Positions 45,731 through 57,470 of a stretch of 64,000 nucleotides of DNA are shown here, piece by piece. The notes beneath the pieces are model-generated. The model did not search any database, was not told the DNA's origin, and saw nothing but the letters and a program-made list of their open reading frames with translations. The translations under genes were made by a program, and so were the position numbers. The stretch covers positions 2,129,038,024-2,129,102,023 of the forward strand of contig OY728122.1 of assembly GCA_963277665.1 (NCBI GenBank), read 5' to 3'. Numbering within the stretch: the stretch's first letter is position 1; the number at the start of each line of letters is the position of its first letter. Source of the DNA: Viscum album. Lineage: Eukaryota; Streptophyta; Magnoliopsida; Santalales; Viscaceae.

Positions 45731-47308
45731 TGATAGAGCTAATATTTACAATAATTTTAATGTCAATTTAAATTATTTAGAACTCTCAAATTTAACAATT
45801 TTATCTTATTTGTAACAATTGTTTATTTACAGTGTGTTTTGGGATAAAAAGTTTAAATTGCATAATTCTAGATTTTTAACATATTTTTATCACAGGGTTA
45901 TATTGGTCATTTATCATAAACTTCATTTCCAAATTTTGTGATTAGAATTTTTTTGGAATCTTTATTTTATTTCCATCATCTTTGCTTTCAGGACCAGGAA
46001 AATATTCATGCATCTTAATGCCCAAAAAATCAATTTATTTGACAATTTTTTCGGGCGGACTGCGCGGACCCTACATTGGTAATGGAAACAAATTGCGGCC
46101 TAAACACATCCAAATGATGCGATTCCACTTGGATATGAAAGAGGACTCCCAGAAGCGTCTCCACAATGATGTTAAACTAGTTTGGAAGCCTTTATGAGGG
46201 CCGTTGAGTGATAGTATTGTGAAGGAAGCTTCCAGGAAGCTTCATCCAAAGAAAGCGATTTTCAATAGAAAAATCATAACGCCTTCACTATGCGTCCAAA
46301 TAATATGAAATTTGGAGGGTGGATGTAAAACACATTTATGAACAATATTTATAGAGAGGTCCATGCGTGAATCGGCAAATTAATGGGTTGAAAACGTGAC
46401 AACGTTTTTATGATGAAATCTGCCTATAAAAGGAGAGGATCTCAAATCACATTCCATTCTTCACCACACCATCCTTCACAAAGGGAGTTGTCTTGAGAGA
46501 GCGAAGGGGAAGGTGGAGATTTTTATTTTTTAAAAGATGACATCTTTTGAAGATTCATTAGAGAAGATTAAGGCTTCTCAAGTGATGGAAGTCTAAGCGG
46601 CAAGTGGTTGCGGACGGCGACACCCAACAGACACTCTCTTTCGAGTTTGGATTTTAATGTGTAATATCTTTTTCAATTTCTCTTGAACCAATATTATTGA
46701 ATGAATCTAGTTGTTTTCCATCTTAAATATATTTTCAACACACATTTTTTGATTATTTTTCCATCTATAAAGTAGAACAACTGACTTCTCTATTTAAAAT
46801 TATTTGGTGAGGTTTTTCCATTGAGCATAGAGAATTCAATTAGGTTCAATTACTTGGAGGTATTTATGTAATTGAATCACTTCTATAGGTGGGATCACAA
46901 TTATATTGAAATCTTAAATATGACTTCTTTTCACATTTGAGGGTAAACCTAGGGGTCCTTGGGGGTACATTTAGGAATTTAAAATAAGAGATATGTTTTA
47001 TATACAAGGAAGTGGGGAGTGTCCGAGAGGGTGAATCTTGTCTGCGACTGCTGCTTTTATTCTTGATTTCAAACCCAAATTATATTTCCTTTAAAATTAT
47101 TTCACATTATTATTTAATTAAAATTTTATTTTCAAATTGTTAATAAAATCTCCATTTTCATTTCTGCAAAAAAAATTAATAACAAAAGTGACAGTTTTGC
47201 AACTCGAACTGCAACCTCCTCGAGAGAAAACCCTATGGTCACAACTGTGCTACATTAAAAGGGAAAATATTGATTGAGGGTTTTACGACATAAAAAACTC
47301 TCACATCA
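45731..47308 (+). repeat. E5 3' LTR, complete, 1578 bases
   Basis: It starts TGATAGAG and ends CACATCA. Its first 90 and last about 660 bases align with the 5' LTR, and the middle (45821 to about 46646) is present only here. It contains a TATA box and the probable transcription start region. The frame at 45982-46197 has no recognised domain. Confidence 0.92.
46425..46433 (+). promoter_or_regulatory. TATA box of the E5 LTR
   Basis: TATAAAAGG stands in the middle of the 3' LTR, followed about 30 bases later by C/A-rich leader-like sequence (TTCACCACACC). The U3/R boundary would therefore be near 46460. The matching segment is deleted from the 5' LTR. Confidence 0.7.
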
Positions 47309-49290
47309 GTCATGTAAAATGCAAAATAATGTATGGGAATAGAAAACATCATGGAAGATAAGCATTTTATAAACCAATATAGAGGTGATGTATACGGTTC
47401 ACAGTTCCTTTTTATATTTGTGAAATTAATTACTATGGATGAGAAATAAATATGGTGACATATTTTGATAGTTTTCATATATTTTGATAATTATTATTTC
47501 TTCAATGTATTCATCCATTTGTAGATTTAATTAATCATTCAAATAAATAAGTTGATGTTGGGAAATTATTCTAATAAATAGCATATACTCATTTATCATG
47601 TATCTTATAATCATGGTTTTCATATAATTTGGTCTTAAAAAGGATAATGAGTTATTTAAATATGTTTACATATTTTTCAAGAATTCTTTCCAAATGGGAA
47701 TCCTGGTTTAACTGCTATTATTTTCCAATTTACAAGGATTAATTTCATTAAATGTGGGTGGAATTTAGTGACTTGGGGTTTCCATTAGATTGGAAATAGA
47801 TAATTTTATATTGTTAGAGTATTAAACTGTTAAATATATTTATATTGGAAAAAGTATAACGGTAATTATTATTAGGAAAATATTATGATCATCATGTTTG
47901 ACATAGGACTTGTCGATTATGAGAAGGTATAATTTGGCAAATGTTATGATATTATTTTCTTTGCTGGGATATTTAATATACATTTAATAAATAAACATTA
48001 CCACAAAAAATTTAATATAAATATATCCTATAATGATTTTTAGATGGAAATTATGATATACATGGTGTGTGTGGAAAAATTATTCAACATTAGAGTCTTA
48101 AAAATATTGAGTGTTGATTTCTAGGAATATATCACCCCGTTATGGGAATTACATTATATTCCATGTCTGATTAGATATGATCATTTAAATAAATTTTTAG
48201 ATTAATCCTATGGGGGTGGCCATTCATCATAAAGTGAAACCCTAGTGTATGAAGATAATATTTGATTCATTTATCATGATTATTGATAATGAATGATGGT
48301 TTGAGATGAAATCATAACCTTTTACATAATCACTATGAGTTAGGAATATTTTATTTTATAACATAGTCCCATGTATGATTGTCATTATTGGAAATTACAT
48401 AAAATATTAAAGGATTACAGTGTTCACATTTATTAAATTATTAAGATGATATATATGGAGGATTTTTTAAAACAATTTCATAATTTTTTTCACTTGTAAT
48501 AAAGGAATTGAAAACCATTTCGAGGTAGATTTTATTTAGAACATTTTACCTTTCCTATTTTTTATTGAATGCATAATAAACAAATAACAGTTCCCAAAAT
48601 TCTTCTATAAACCAAATCATCCAATCTCTTTTTCTATACTATTCATCCTATAAAAATGAAAACTATTGGGATAAATAATGATTTGTGGTTTAATTATGGT
48701 GAGCTAATATATGAATTCAGATAATGATCCATGAAGGTTGAAATTGTTCAGTGAGGTAGTGATTGATTAGGTCAGGTAGGTCTGGGAGAGAATGATATGG
48801 TTTGTATACATGGAACCAATTTTATTTGAGGTAGTATTTACCACTCCAACAATGTATAGATGTATTTTGATGATTAAAATGTTATATCGAAATCTATCAG
48901 TGGTGATACAATAAAATTGGAACTCATATTATGATACATCTAGAATAAACAAAGAATGATATAATATATAATCCATTATAAAAAACAAGGAATAGAGTAT
49001 AAAATGTGATTATAAATCATCTACTCTTTATGATCAATACATTTCACATTATTTCCTCAACACATATGCTTCAGTAATGGAGTCAAAAAAACCAAATGTG
49101 ACCCTCATGGATAATATCTATCTAACAATTGATCTGCCTAGGGTTACTTGATATGTGAAAAAGATTACATAGTGTGTACTATAAAAATAAACATATGGTT
49201 ATGTTAGATGTTATGGTTATTATAGAGTACATTACCAATAAAAACATAAGATAAATATGTAAAATATAACGGAACATATGTGAGTTATAA
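47309..49290. other. AT-rich filler between E5 and E6
   Basis: Nearly 2 kb of AT-rich DNA starts with GTCAT, the right target duplication of E5, and probably continues the sequence at 36140-37678. No gene, repeat or motif was recognised; the minus-strand frame at 47239-47478 overlaps the LTR and is chance. Confidence 0.55.
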
Positions 49291-49390
49291 AAACACTACT
49301 TGATTGAAAGATCTCAGACCTTCCTTTCAGGTATGTCTTTCTTTTTCCTAGAGTTTTTGAGAAAAGTGGACTATCTTGAAATCTTCTAAG

Positions 49391-49587
49391 TATATGCCAT
49401 GTACTTTATGAGTACACGCCTTGTACTTCCATGCCGCAGCAGGCCGTGTTCTAGTCATGTAATAACCACACACATGGCTATGTGAGAGTGACTTGGAGGC
49501 CGCTTAATGCTGAGTACCGAAAAGGCATGTACATGTCGTGTACTTCAAAATTACATGTTGGGTACTTCAAAAGTACATGCCGTGTAT
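49391..49587. repeat. Cluster of quasi-palindromic ACAYG-N-CRTGT motifs, E6 LTR
   Basis: At least four short dyads occur: TATATGCCATGTAC at 49391, GTACACGCCTTGTACT near 49412, GTACATGTCGTGTAC at 49529 and GTACATGCCGTGTA at 49573. The same motif family recurs in the leader at about 51.98-52.65 kb. Confidence 0.7.
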
Positions 49588-50289
49588 TTTCTTTTTTTCA
49601 TTAAACACACCGGGGTCGCGTCTAATCACTAGAACAAACTTCTTTTAGGTCATGTTCGTCTGGGAGCACCGAGCAGCCACAGATCTTTGAAGAGCCCCCG
49701 AGCCTCCATCTGTCCTCCAATTCAAACACCTTTTATTTTGTTGGAATCGCATCGGTGAGTTCTCTCCTCTGCGGGATCCTCTTATCATGATTCCTCTTCT
49801 TTTCAATGTTTCCATGGGTTGAAAATTTTGGATGTTTTCATAGATATACAACATTCTAAGGAGATTCATGCTTTCTGGTTCAAGTATATTGATCTCCTAA
49901 ACCTGAGGTAGGTGGTTTCAGCCTTTCTGTTGGAAGTCTTTGAGTTATGTGTGCAATTTATCCCAATACCCATGAATGGGGTATTGCGCATTTACTATTT
50001 TAGCCCTAATGTTTCTCTGCTATGTTGGTATGCCTGAGTAGATGTTTATTGATTGTGAATAGGGTTAATTATTGTTCTTTGGATGTATTACCCATGCATG
50101 TGTTGCATGTTTTGACCTTTGGGTCTTTGTTACTTGTTAGGCTACTTTTTACATTCCATACCTAGTATTATAAGAGCCTATGACTATTGTGTTGTAGAAT
50201 GATAACCAATTAGTTCATGAGGTTTTCCTTGGTCGTTACATGATTCTGCACTCTCTTTACTTACACATGACCATGATAACCTAGTGTAT

Positions 50290-50640
50290 AAACCCATGGG
50301 AGAATTGACATTGAAGGATTCTCCTAAGTGTATTTATAATTGTACGATGTGAGACCACATGGGGAATTGACATTGAGTGCTTCCCCAGAGTGTCTGTAGG
50401 TCCTCGCCACAGGACACATGGGGAATTGACATTGAGTACTTCCCCAGAGTTCCTTTAGTGCGATACCAGACTATAGAGGAAATTGATGGTGAGTGCTTCC
50501 TCAGAGATTCTATTGTTTAGCTGAACTAGAGGGGTGAAACTGTGTGTGCTGCCTAGAGGGTTTCTTGTACTTGATAGGTAGGACCAGAGGGGATTGGTTG
50601 TGGGTACTTCCCCAAGGGTTACCTATTGTGTTATCTATTT
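50290..50640 (+). repeat. Tandem array of about 60-base units in the E6 LTR
   Basis: Five to six diverged units share CACATGGGGAATTGACATTG then AGT-CTTCCCCAGAGT. The best pair starts at about 50352 and 50408. Later units (about 50470, 50525, 50585) are more worn. Confidence 0.75.
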
Positions 50641-51302
50641 TGATGTTGCATAATGTGTGGTTTTTTAATGCTTAAAGTTGTGGATTGGTTACTTCTTAGT
50701 TCTTTCCTTGTTTACGACTTTCTGCACTTTTAACTGCCATATATTCACTAACTGGTAGGCACAGATCTTATGGTGGTTGTCTTCTAGGATCCATCTCACA
50801 CCATATTTGCGATATTATTTTGGTCCCAAACAGACTATATTGCATCATGTATAGACAAGGTCAATAACCCTTCGACTTCTGGTACTTGATTGCATTGGAG
50901 CTGGAGAGCATGTGACCAAGTCGAGGATTGCGATGTTGAGGAGTTTCTCATCTGTTTTCCATTTTTACTTGGTTGTAGTAGTGTATTCTGCATTGTGACT
51001 TGTTTGGTTACATTCCTATAAATATATGTATCATGCATCACTTATATATATTTATGCTCCTGTTGTTTCTTTGTTAGTCTTATTCTATTTACTATTGTTG
51101 GATATTTACTATTTCCGCTATTGTCTGTTGTTTACATCCACTGTGTACTATACCAATGAGGGCATAGATTCCCCAATATCACACCCAAGGCCCTTGTGGC
51201 TAGTCGGTAGCCTCTAGCATTCGGGGAAATGTGCTTGAGGCCATGTGACCAACCGGTTACACGCCACCTCTAGGTGGCATCCAGAACTGGGACGTTAAAA
51301 TG

Positions 51303-51314
51303 TTGTATCATAGG
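51303..51314 (+). other. E6 primer binding site
   Basis: TTGTATCATAGG follows the LTR end and matches TGGTATCAGAGC at 9 of 12 positions. Confidence 0.6.
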
Positions 51315-52818
51315 AAGTTTCTTTTAACATGACTTACTGTTTAGAGCCATAGCCAGGGATAGTATAGAATAGGTATATGGTAATAAGTTGTGCCTTGGAG
51401 TAGCTAACCCATGTATAGGGAAATCCAATCAACCTCATTTAATTCCATTTTTCTAGTTGTGCAATTATTACAGTTGATTTGATTTCACCTAGAGTGATTC
51501 ACAGGGTTTGTGTTGTTGTTGTTGATATTTTTGAGGTTCTATTTCTATTGAAACCCAATGAGATGTGGGTATTCCACCTCATGAATCATATAGGAACTTT
51601 CTATAATTCACTTTTCATGCATTTTTTCCATGCCATCTAGGTTGAATTAGAGATTGCATGCTGTTTCTTTAGATGATGTGTAAGCTATGCTTGCTGTTTT
51701 GATAGTTTCCTTGATAGAAATACCAATTGTTTGATATGATATTTTTTTAGATATTTTCTTGAATAAACGCCAAACTTTGGTTCTTTAAGAGTTATGGGCC
51801 CTCATGGACCACAATTTGGAATATTATTACCTTGTTTTCTATGTTATAATGTGTACAAGATTCCATACATTGATTCGTGGGGAGTATGGGCCCTCACGGA
51901 TCGGAATTTGGCACATTCAATGCTTGATTTAGTTTTTTTGGGATCCGGAGTAGGTTCTGAGGCTTACTATCCAGAAAAACCCAGAATACACGTTGTGTGG
52001 TGTTTTGTACATGCCATGTGTTATTCTGTTTGGGAAGAAACTATTTTTCTTAAGTACATGCCATGTACTTTATGTTAATACTGTGTAGTATCTGACCGTG
52101 TCATAGGTCGTGTGGGTAGAGACATGCGATAGGAAAATTCTAGTGGACACATGCTGTGTATTTTCCATACACACCGTAACGTTCCTAACATGTTCCCACC
52201 CATGTCACTATCAACACAGGTTGGTGTCACACATTCCTGTACACATCGTGTCTACCTCGAACACGACGTGTAGGTTTACCATGGAACCCGTCCGTGTCAC
52301 GAATAGCACAGGCTGGTGTTATCCTTTTTCATACACACTGTATCCATCTGTAACATTCCGTGTAGTGTGAGCCATGTGGCAGGCCGTGTCACAAACAACA
52401 CGGGCCAGGTAAAGATTTTCTAGTACACTTCGTGTATTAATGGTACAAATTGTGTAGTCTATCCTTAGGAAAGCTGTTTGGATTAACCGTATAGAAGAAC
52501 TCGGGCAGAGAAAGAGGATTCAAGTACACGTCGTGTGTTATGAATACATGCCATGTGTCTGGGTTATTAAAATATCAATTTAGGAAGGAGTACACTCCCA
52601 TGTGAATGACTTCATGGAACACGCCCTGTAGGAAATGTTCACACCGTGGAGTCATGTTTTGTAAACATGAATGCTTCTTTCTCTTTTTCTCTTCATTCGT
52701 TCCTTTTCTCCAGTCCTTGATATCTTGATCTAAGGTGTGTGCATGACCTTGCAGAGTCATGCAACCAAGACTTCTTCCAGTTGTACGTCAGTTTCCAAGC
52801 GGTGAACAGACACTGGAC
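51315..52818 (+). other. E6 leader between primer site and gag
   Basis: About 1.5 kb without a credible gene. A GAGT-x0-2-ATGGGCCCTCA word with GGA-C-x-AATTTGG occurs twice (about 51789 and 51883). From about 51985 to 52650 a dense cluster of palindromic motifs appears. The frames 51794-52078 and 52110-52370 show no domain and seem accidental. Confidence 0.6.
51985..52650. repeat. Cluster of quasi-palindromic ACAYG-N-CRTGT motifs, E6 leader
   Basis: Clear members are ACATGCCATGT at 52009, GTACATGCCATGTAC at 52054 (perfect seven-base arms), ACACGACGTGT at 52261, ACACGTCGTGT at 52526 and ACATGCCATGT at 52546, with degenerate copies between them. The start of the cluster resembles the LTR sequence near 49370-49415 (ACTAT...TAAGTAYATGCCATGTAC), suggesting a duplication. 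Confidence 0.75.
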
Positions 52819-53640
52819 ATGGCTGATCAGGGACTTCCTGTAGATCCTCTTGTTGTTCCAGTCTTGGCACCAACACTTATAACTATTACTGGAGATGATG
52901 CATATTTAATGTAAGGATTCATGATGATGATGCAGAATTTTTATGGTGCACCGCCTCCTACCCCATCGATGGCTGATTTGACGCGAGTCTTCCAGTAGTA
53001 GCATCCTCACACTTTTTGAGGGGAAGGAGGTCCTCAGGCTGCATAGTCATGGCTAGAAGCCATGATGACGATCTTTGAGCATCTGTAGATGCCTCTGTAG
53101 TGGAGAATCAAGCTCGCTACCTATATGGTATGGGATTCTGCCAAGTGATGGTGGGATGTTATCTCACAGGTGGGTCATCTGTATGTTATGGCATGGGAGG
53201 AGTTCCAACACATCTCTTATGACCACTTCTATCCAGAAACCATGAGGGCCAATAGAGACTGAGAGTCTATGAGTTTAGAGAAGGGTACTCATTCTGTTAC
53301 GGATTATTCCTCATGTTTCAACAAGAATCAGCATTTCACACCCTTCTTGGGAGGAGATGGCTTATTCCTGGAAAAGAAATTCGAGGATGGCCCAAGACAG
53401 GATATATGCTCTTAGGTGAATATCTTCAGGTTGACTTCCATCACATTCATCATCAACCAGGCATTACTCATGGAGCAGAATATGAGGGAATCTGGTGTTG
53501 TGAGCTTGGGAGGATCGACGTCCAGAGTTAGTGCTCTGCCAGCTGATAGCTTGAAGCACCATAGGAGGTCTACACGGGTAGATCCGAGTAGGCAGGATGC
53601 ATCTTCTGGTAGCCAGGTGGTGTGAAACTAGTGCGGGAGA
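52819..53640 (+). pseudogene. gag: E6 gag remnant
   Basis: It starts with ATG at 52819 (MADQGLPVDPLVVPVLAP). Readable parts include SWLEAMMTIFEHLQMPL near 53050 (counterpart of W-x-x-x-E-x-IF), WEEFQHISYDHFYPETMRAN near 53200, and KGTHSVTDYSSCFNK near 53285, which match the Gag domain of gypsy elements. Frequent stops and at least one shift near 53330 break it. The zinc-knuckle region (about 53690-53770) is hardly recognisable, with GHHQRFC-like text in one frame. The minus-strand 155-codon frame at 53570-54037 is the antisense shadow of this gene. Confidence 0.78.
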
Positions 53641-54237
53641 AGTAGGAATACGAGGCTTTAGTTCCAATAAGACCTGGCGGTGTGCTGATCTTGCGGAATT
53701 TTGGGACACCATCAGCGTTTCTGTCAGATATTTTCACCAGTAGCTTGTGACATGGGTTCTTATATGACTCATCGTACAGTGGCAGGTCCACAAGTTTATC
53801 ACCAGTCATGGAGCAGGAGTTCTTCCAACTGTTCAGGTCGAGGTGGAGGTCGCGACCACTGTGTTCTATCACCAGGAAACCAGCGACAGTAGGGTGGATC
53901 AGCTCTGAGTAGTCAGGGAGGGTCACAGGGATGTGAAAAAAGGCAGAATTTTGCAGTAGAGGAGACCCATTTGGAGTAGGACCCTGTCCCCTCAACAGTT
54001 CGAGGTACGATCCTATTTTCCTCAGTTTTATATTCAACTCTTTTTTATACTGGTGCTACACAAAGATTTATATCTATCACTATTGAGGTGATCCTTGGGC
54101 TCGATATCTTTTCTTTTTCCGATGTTTTGACACTAGACACTTCGTTGGGGAAAAGAACATCTAGTGTACATCAGTGGAAGGAGTACCCTCTTGAGGTTGG
54201 TGGGAGTAGCTTCCTTTGGGTTCTCTAGGTCCCAGAG
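53640..54237 (+). pseudogene. pol: E6 gag end and aspartic protease
   Basis: Near 54003 one frame reads RGTILFSSVLYSTLFYTGAT then QRFIS, corresponding to GTL...VLFDTGATHSFIS. The catalytic Asp of D-T-G is replaced by Tyr, so the protease would be dead. Upstream (53700-53960) is serine/arginine-rich sequence from the end of gag. Confidence 0.72.
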
Positions 54238-54729
54238 ATGACAGGCTATGAATTCATTCTCGGAATGGATTGGATAGTTCCCTTCAAGGAAGTGGTTGAC
54301 TGTTATCACCACAAGGCGAGTTTCATTTCACCAGAGGGTGGATCTTTTCTTCATAAGGTCGAGTGGGATTCCCATGTGAGAAGAGAGGCTCCAGAGAATC
54401 ATGTGTTGGGAGACGTTATAGCACAGTTTTCTAGTCTTTATCTGGATGCCCTGAGGACTTCCCCATTAGACATTCCTCCAGTGGTGGATTGTTACAGAGA
54501 TGTCTTTCCAGAGGACTTTTCAGGTATTCCTCTAGAGTGTGAGTTAGAAAATCCTATTCATCTTGTTCCAATAGTGGCACCGATGTCCATTCATACTTAT
54601 AGGATGGCTACACATGAGTTACAGGAGCTCAAGAAGAAGTTGGAGGAGTTGTAGGCAAAAGGTTTCATCCAACCTAGTACTTCACCTTGGGGTTCGCTTG
54701 TCCTATTTGGGAAGAAGGAAGTCGGTACC
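54238..54729 (+). pseudogene. pol: E6 protease-RT linker and RT start, truncated by E7
   Basis: 138 codons are open from 54238: MTGYEFILGMDWIV, VDCYHHKASFISPEGG, DVFPEDFSGIPLECELENPI and YRMATHELQELKKKLEEL. This is the standard chromovirus linker (LGMDWL, FPEDLPGLPP, YRMAPAELKELK). After a TAG at 54652-54654 the same frame continues KGFIQPSTSPWGSLVLFGKK and EVGT, the first RT block. The sequence then changes to the E7 LTR (TGTAACACC). No RT catalytic motif is included in the window for this element. Confidence 0.88.
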
Positions 54730-56740
54730 TGTAACACCCCGAGATTTTATGAGATATATTATTTTTAATTTCTTTGATCTTATATTATACACTACACCAA
54801 GATTAAATTTTACTATATGCAACACAGCATTAGCTTGTAGTATATGCAACACTATTCTTGCCTTGCATTACACGCAATCGCGACCTACCTAGATAGCGTG
54901 TGTAGTACGCAATACTGGGTTTCACTAAACAACAATATATTGTTATAATATTATTATGGACTAGCTGTTATGAATATTATTAAGTAATTTTTGAATTTTA
55001 TAACATTATTATTAATCTAAAAATTTTCTAGAATATGGTATGAGAACAAAATAAATTTTTCGTGTAAAATATGTATTTTTAAAAAAAATCAATTTTCTCG
55101 CCTTTTGGTGGTGGACCCACCTTAAATATTGTTTTTGACATATATATAAGTTCAATTTGACAAAATAAAATTCTTCTTTGGAATCAGGATATAACAATTT
55201 ACTTTGGATAAAATTTTCATATTATTCTGATAACTTTCATATTTTAATGAATAGTAAAAACACGCTACATTTTAATTAAAAACAACTTTTTTCATCGCAA
55301 TAATTTATATGGTTAGATTATCTTTTTAATTGGATTTAAAATGTAATTATAATATATTTTTACCATTTAATCCAATTTTATGCCTTGGAATTAATTACAC
55401 TTTGAAATTGGATATAAACATGTATCAATCTTTTGATAGTTTTTGTTTATTAAAAACACGCTATTTGTTTTGATAATAGGAATTAATTATAAAATTAATT
55501 AATGCCACTTCTATGTTTTGAATTTTAAAAAATACACATCAATTTTGAATTCATAATATCAAATAATCCTTAGACTGAATTTTGGGTATTTTTCTGAAAA
55601 ACTTCAATTTTCGATGAATAGTGAAACCCCTTAGTGGTAGTTAAAAAAATGAATTTTATTTAAATGAAATTTTACCACTTCGGTGAATTGAATTTCAATA
55701 ATCCAAGAGAAATGGTTAATATCAAGGACTAAAATTTGGTTCAATGAGATGAAAATAATTTTTGGTGAATAGAAACTTTTTACTTTTATTTACCACGATT
55801 AAAAGTAAATAGGGTAATTAAGGGTACAAATGATATTAATATTACTATGACACATGTCCTAATTCTATTGGATAAGTATAATTCGACCAAAAACAACCTT
55901 TGGAATAAAATATGACCATTAAGTTCCACTTGGATTAGATTAGGACATTTATTATTAATTTATTTAAAGAAGGGTTAAAATAGTTAAAACCAAAGTTTAA
56001 TAACTAATTCATTTTTAATATAGGGTAATACATAAGTTAAATTCGACTATAAATATTCATTATAAAGCTAAAAATATTTCATACCTAATGGTATTTTATT
56101 TATAATTTTTAGACATTAAATATTTTCTGTTATTTATAACACAATGGTGATGCAGTAATTACCTAAATAATGAAATATTAAAATAATTGGTGTTATAATA
56201 CTCAAATAAATGTAATTTGAGAATTTTTATGAATTAAAATAATTTTCTAGGATAATATGACATGTTATTATTTATTTAAATTACTTTTTTTGAACTAATC
56301 ATTCGGTTATGATTTTCACAAAAATCAATTACCAAATAGTGTCAAAATTGACATAAAATAGTTTTTAAAACAAATATTATATTATTAATTGTTATTTTAT
56401 TACTATAAATCTAAGGTTCGAAACAATGACCTATATAAGGTTATATATATTAATAATAAACAACTTGGGGTTTGTTTGTCTTGTTTAGTAAGTTTATTAA
56501 CCTTATAGTGTAAGAAAACAAGAAGACACGGTAAAAGTAAAATTATTTAACTTAAAGTTAAATCTAAATGATAAGGTTAAAATAGAAACCTGAACTTGTA
56601 TAAATTCTATTGGATGAGATGATTTCGACCCATACCCGCTTTAACTTCTAAATAAGTCAATTTGGATCTATTAAAACCCGATTATGACTTTATAATAAAA
56701 TAATATTTTTTGTTTTTCCAAAGTTGCCCCTCTCCTCCCT

Positions 56741-56748
56741 TATAAAAG
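56741..56748 (+). promoter_or_regulatory. TATA box of the E7 5' LTR
   Basis: TATAAAAG is embedded in CTCCCTTATAAAAGGGAACC, conserved in the 3' LTR at 63399-63406 although surrounding sequence has changed. Transcription would start about 30 bases downstream, near CTTCACACCATTTTGAG. Confidence 0.8.
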
Positions 56749-57090
56749 GGAACCCCTTCCCTCTTCTCTTCACACCATTTTGAGCCTGGATGATCGGCCC
56801 ACCCCTACCAATTTCCATTCTACACATCCCTAGAAACATCCTAGAGGTTCTGGTCTTCTTAAAATACCATATTTAGTGCCCTAAGAGGAGGTTAAGAAGA
56901 GGCGAATCAAAGAAGAGGTAATGTCCGTTACCGATTCTTTCAACTTTATTTCTTCTTATACTTCTTCTTATTTTGATGTTTCATTAGTAAGTAATAACAT
57001 CAGTTTCATTAATATATTGATATGTGATTATAAGTATGAAACAACCCTATTCCACCATCTATCCATCCTACGGAAAACGAAATCACTGCG

Positions 57091-57128
57091 CGTGCGTACG
57101 TACGGAATACCGTCACCACACCGTGGTG
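57091..57128 (+). repeat. E7 LTR CpG-rich module, copy 1
   Basis: CGTACGTACGG and an ACCGTC word, then a CACACCGTGGTG palindrome-like end. It is the first of three similar islands, about 190 bases apart, in otherwise AT-rich LTR. The counterpart in the 3' LTR is near 63746. Confidence 0.75.
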
Positions 57129-57274
57129 TAATATGTTTTCGACCACCACCTTACTTGGATGGGTATAATGGTGTAAATAAATAACTATATATGATTATTG
57201 TAAAGTGATATTGATTATTAAATATTATAAATACACTTAAATACAATTCCGCAATCATGGGAATGATAGCTTCT

Positions 57275-57316
57275 CTCGTACATACGTACGGACTACCGTC
57301 TCCATGACGCGATGAG
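57275..57316 (+). repeat. E7 LTR CpG-rich module, copy 2
   Basis: CATACGTACGGACTACCGTC followed by TCCATGACGCGATGAG. The counterpart near 63932 reads GTGCGTACGTACGGACTACC, so the module is conserved between LTRs. Confidence 0.75.
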
Positions 57317-57470
57317 ATTCATTCTCAATGTTAACCATTCATGAACGATTATAAAGTATATATAATAAATAATCATTAAATATATGAAATAATAATGATA
57401 CTGGATTTATGTATATATATATGTATGTCATCTACTTAATTCCATTCAATTCAATAAGGAAACGAAAACA

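Larger units (their letters stand above)
37679..47308 (+). mobile_element. E5: Athila-lineage Ty3/gypsy retrotransposon, nearly full length
   Basis: The element spans 9.63 kb with LTR ends TGATAG and CACATCA, and flanks GTTAT/GTCAT as a one-mismatch target duplication. Its primer site TGGCACCGTTTCCAGGGA is of the type used by Athila/Tat elements. Gag, a DLGAS protease, RT, RNase H and integrase follow in order, with Athila-like wording such as [13 protein letters not shown] and [10 protein letters not shown]. After pol comes 1.5 kb without an open env-like frame. Frameshifts and stops make it inactive. By eye the LTRs differ by about 10 percent in aligned stretches. Confidence 0.93.
49290..51299 (+). 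repeat. E6 5' LTR (left end approximate)
   Basis: Composition rises from the AT-rich flank near 49.3 kb. The end GGGACGTTAAA at about 51299 resembles GGGTCGTGACA, the usual close of chromovirus LTRs, and a primer site follows. Inside lie a palindrome cluster (49391-49587) and a tandem array (50290-50640). There is no second copy in the window to fix the boundaries. Confidence 0.65.
49290..54729 (+). mobile_element. E6: Ty3/gypsy chromovirus, 5' part only, cut by E7
   Basis: An LTR ending near 51299, a primer site, a long leader, gag, protease and the first codons of RT follow in order on the plus strand. RT stops at 54729, exactly where the E7 LTR begins. The remainder of pol and the 3' LTR would lie beyond E7 and outside the window. 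The left boundary near 49.3 kb is an estimate from the change in base composition. Confidence 0.8.

Noticed and set aside
51188..51270. TGGCTAGTCGG resembles a pol III A box near the end of the E6 LTR
   Set aside because: There is no B box at the proper distance, and the segment fits the normal end of a chromovirus LTR.
53570..54037. 155-codon frame on the minus strand
   Set aside because: It is antisense to the gag end and protease of E6 and shows no known domain.
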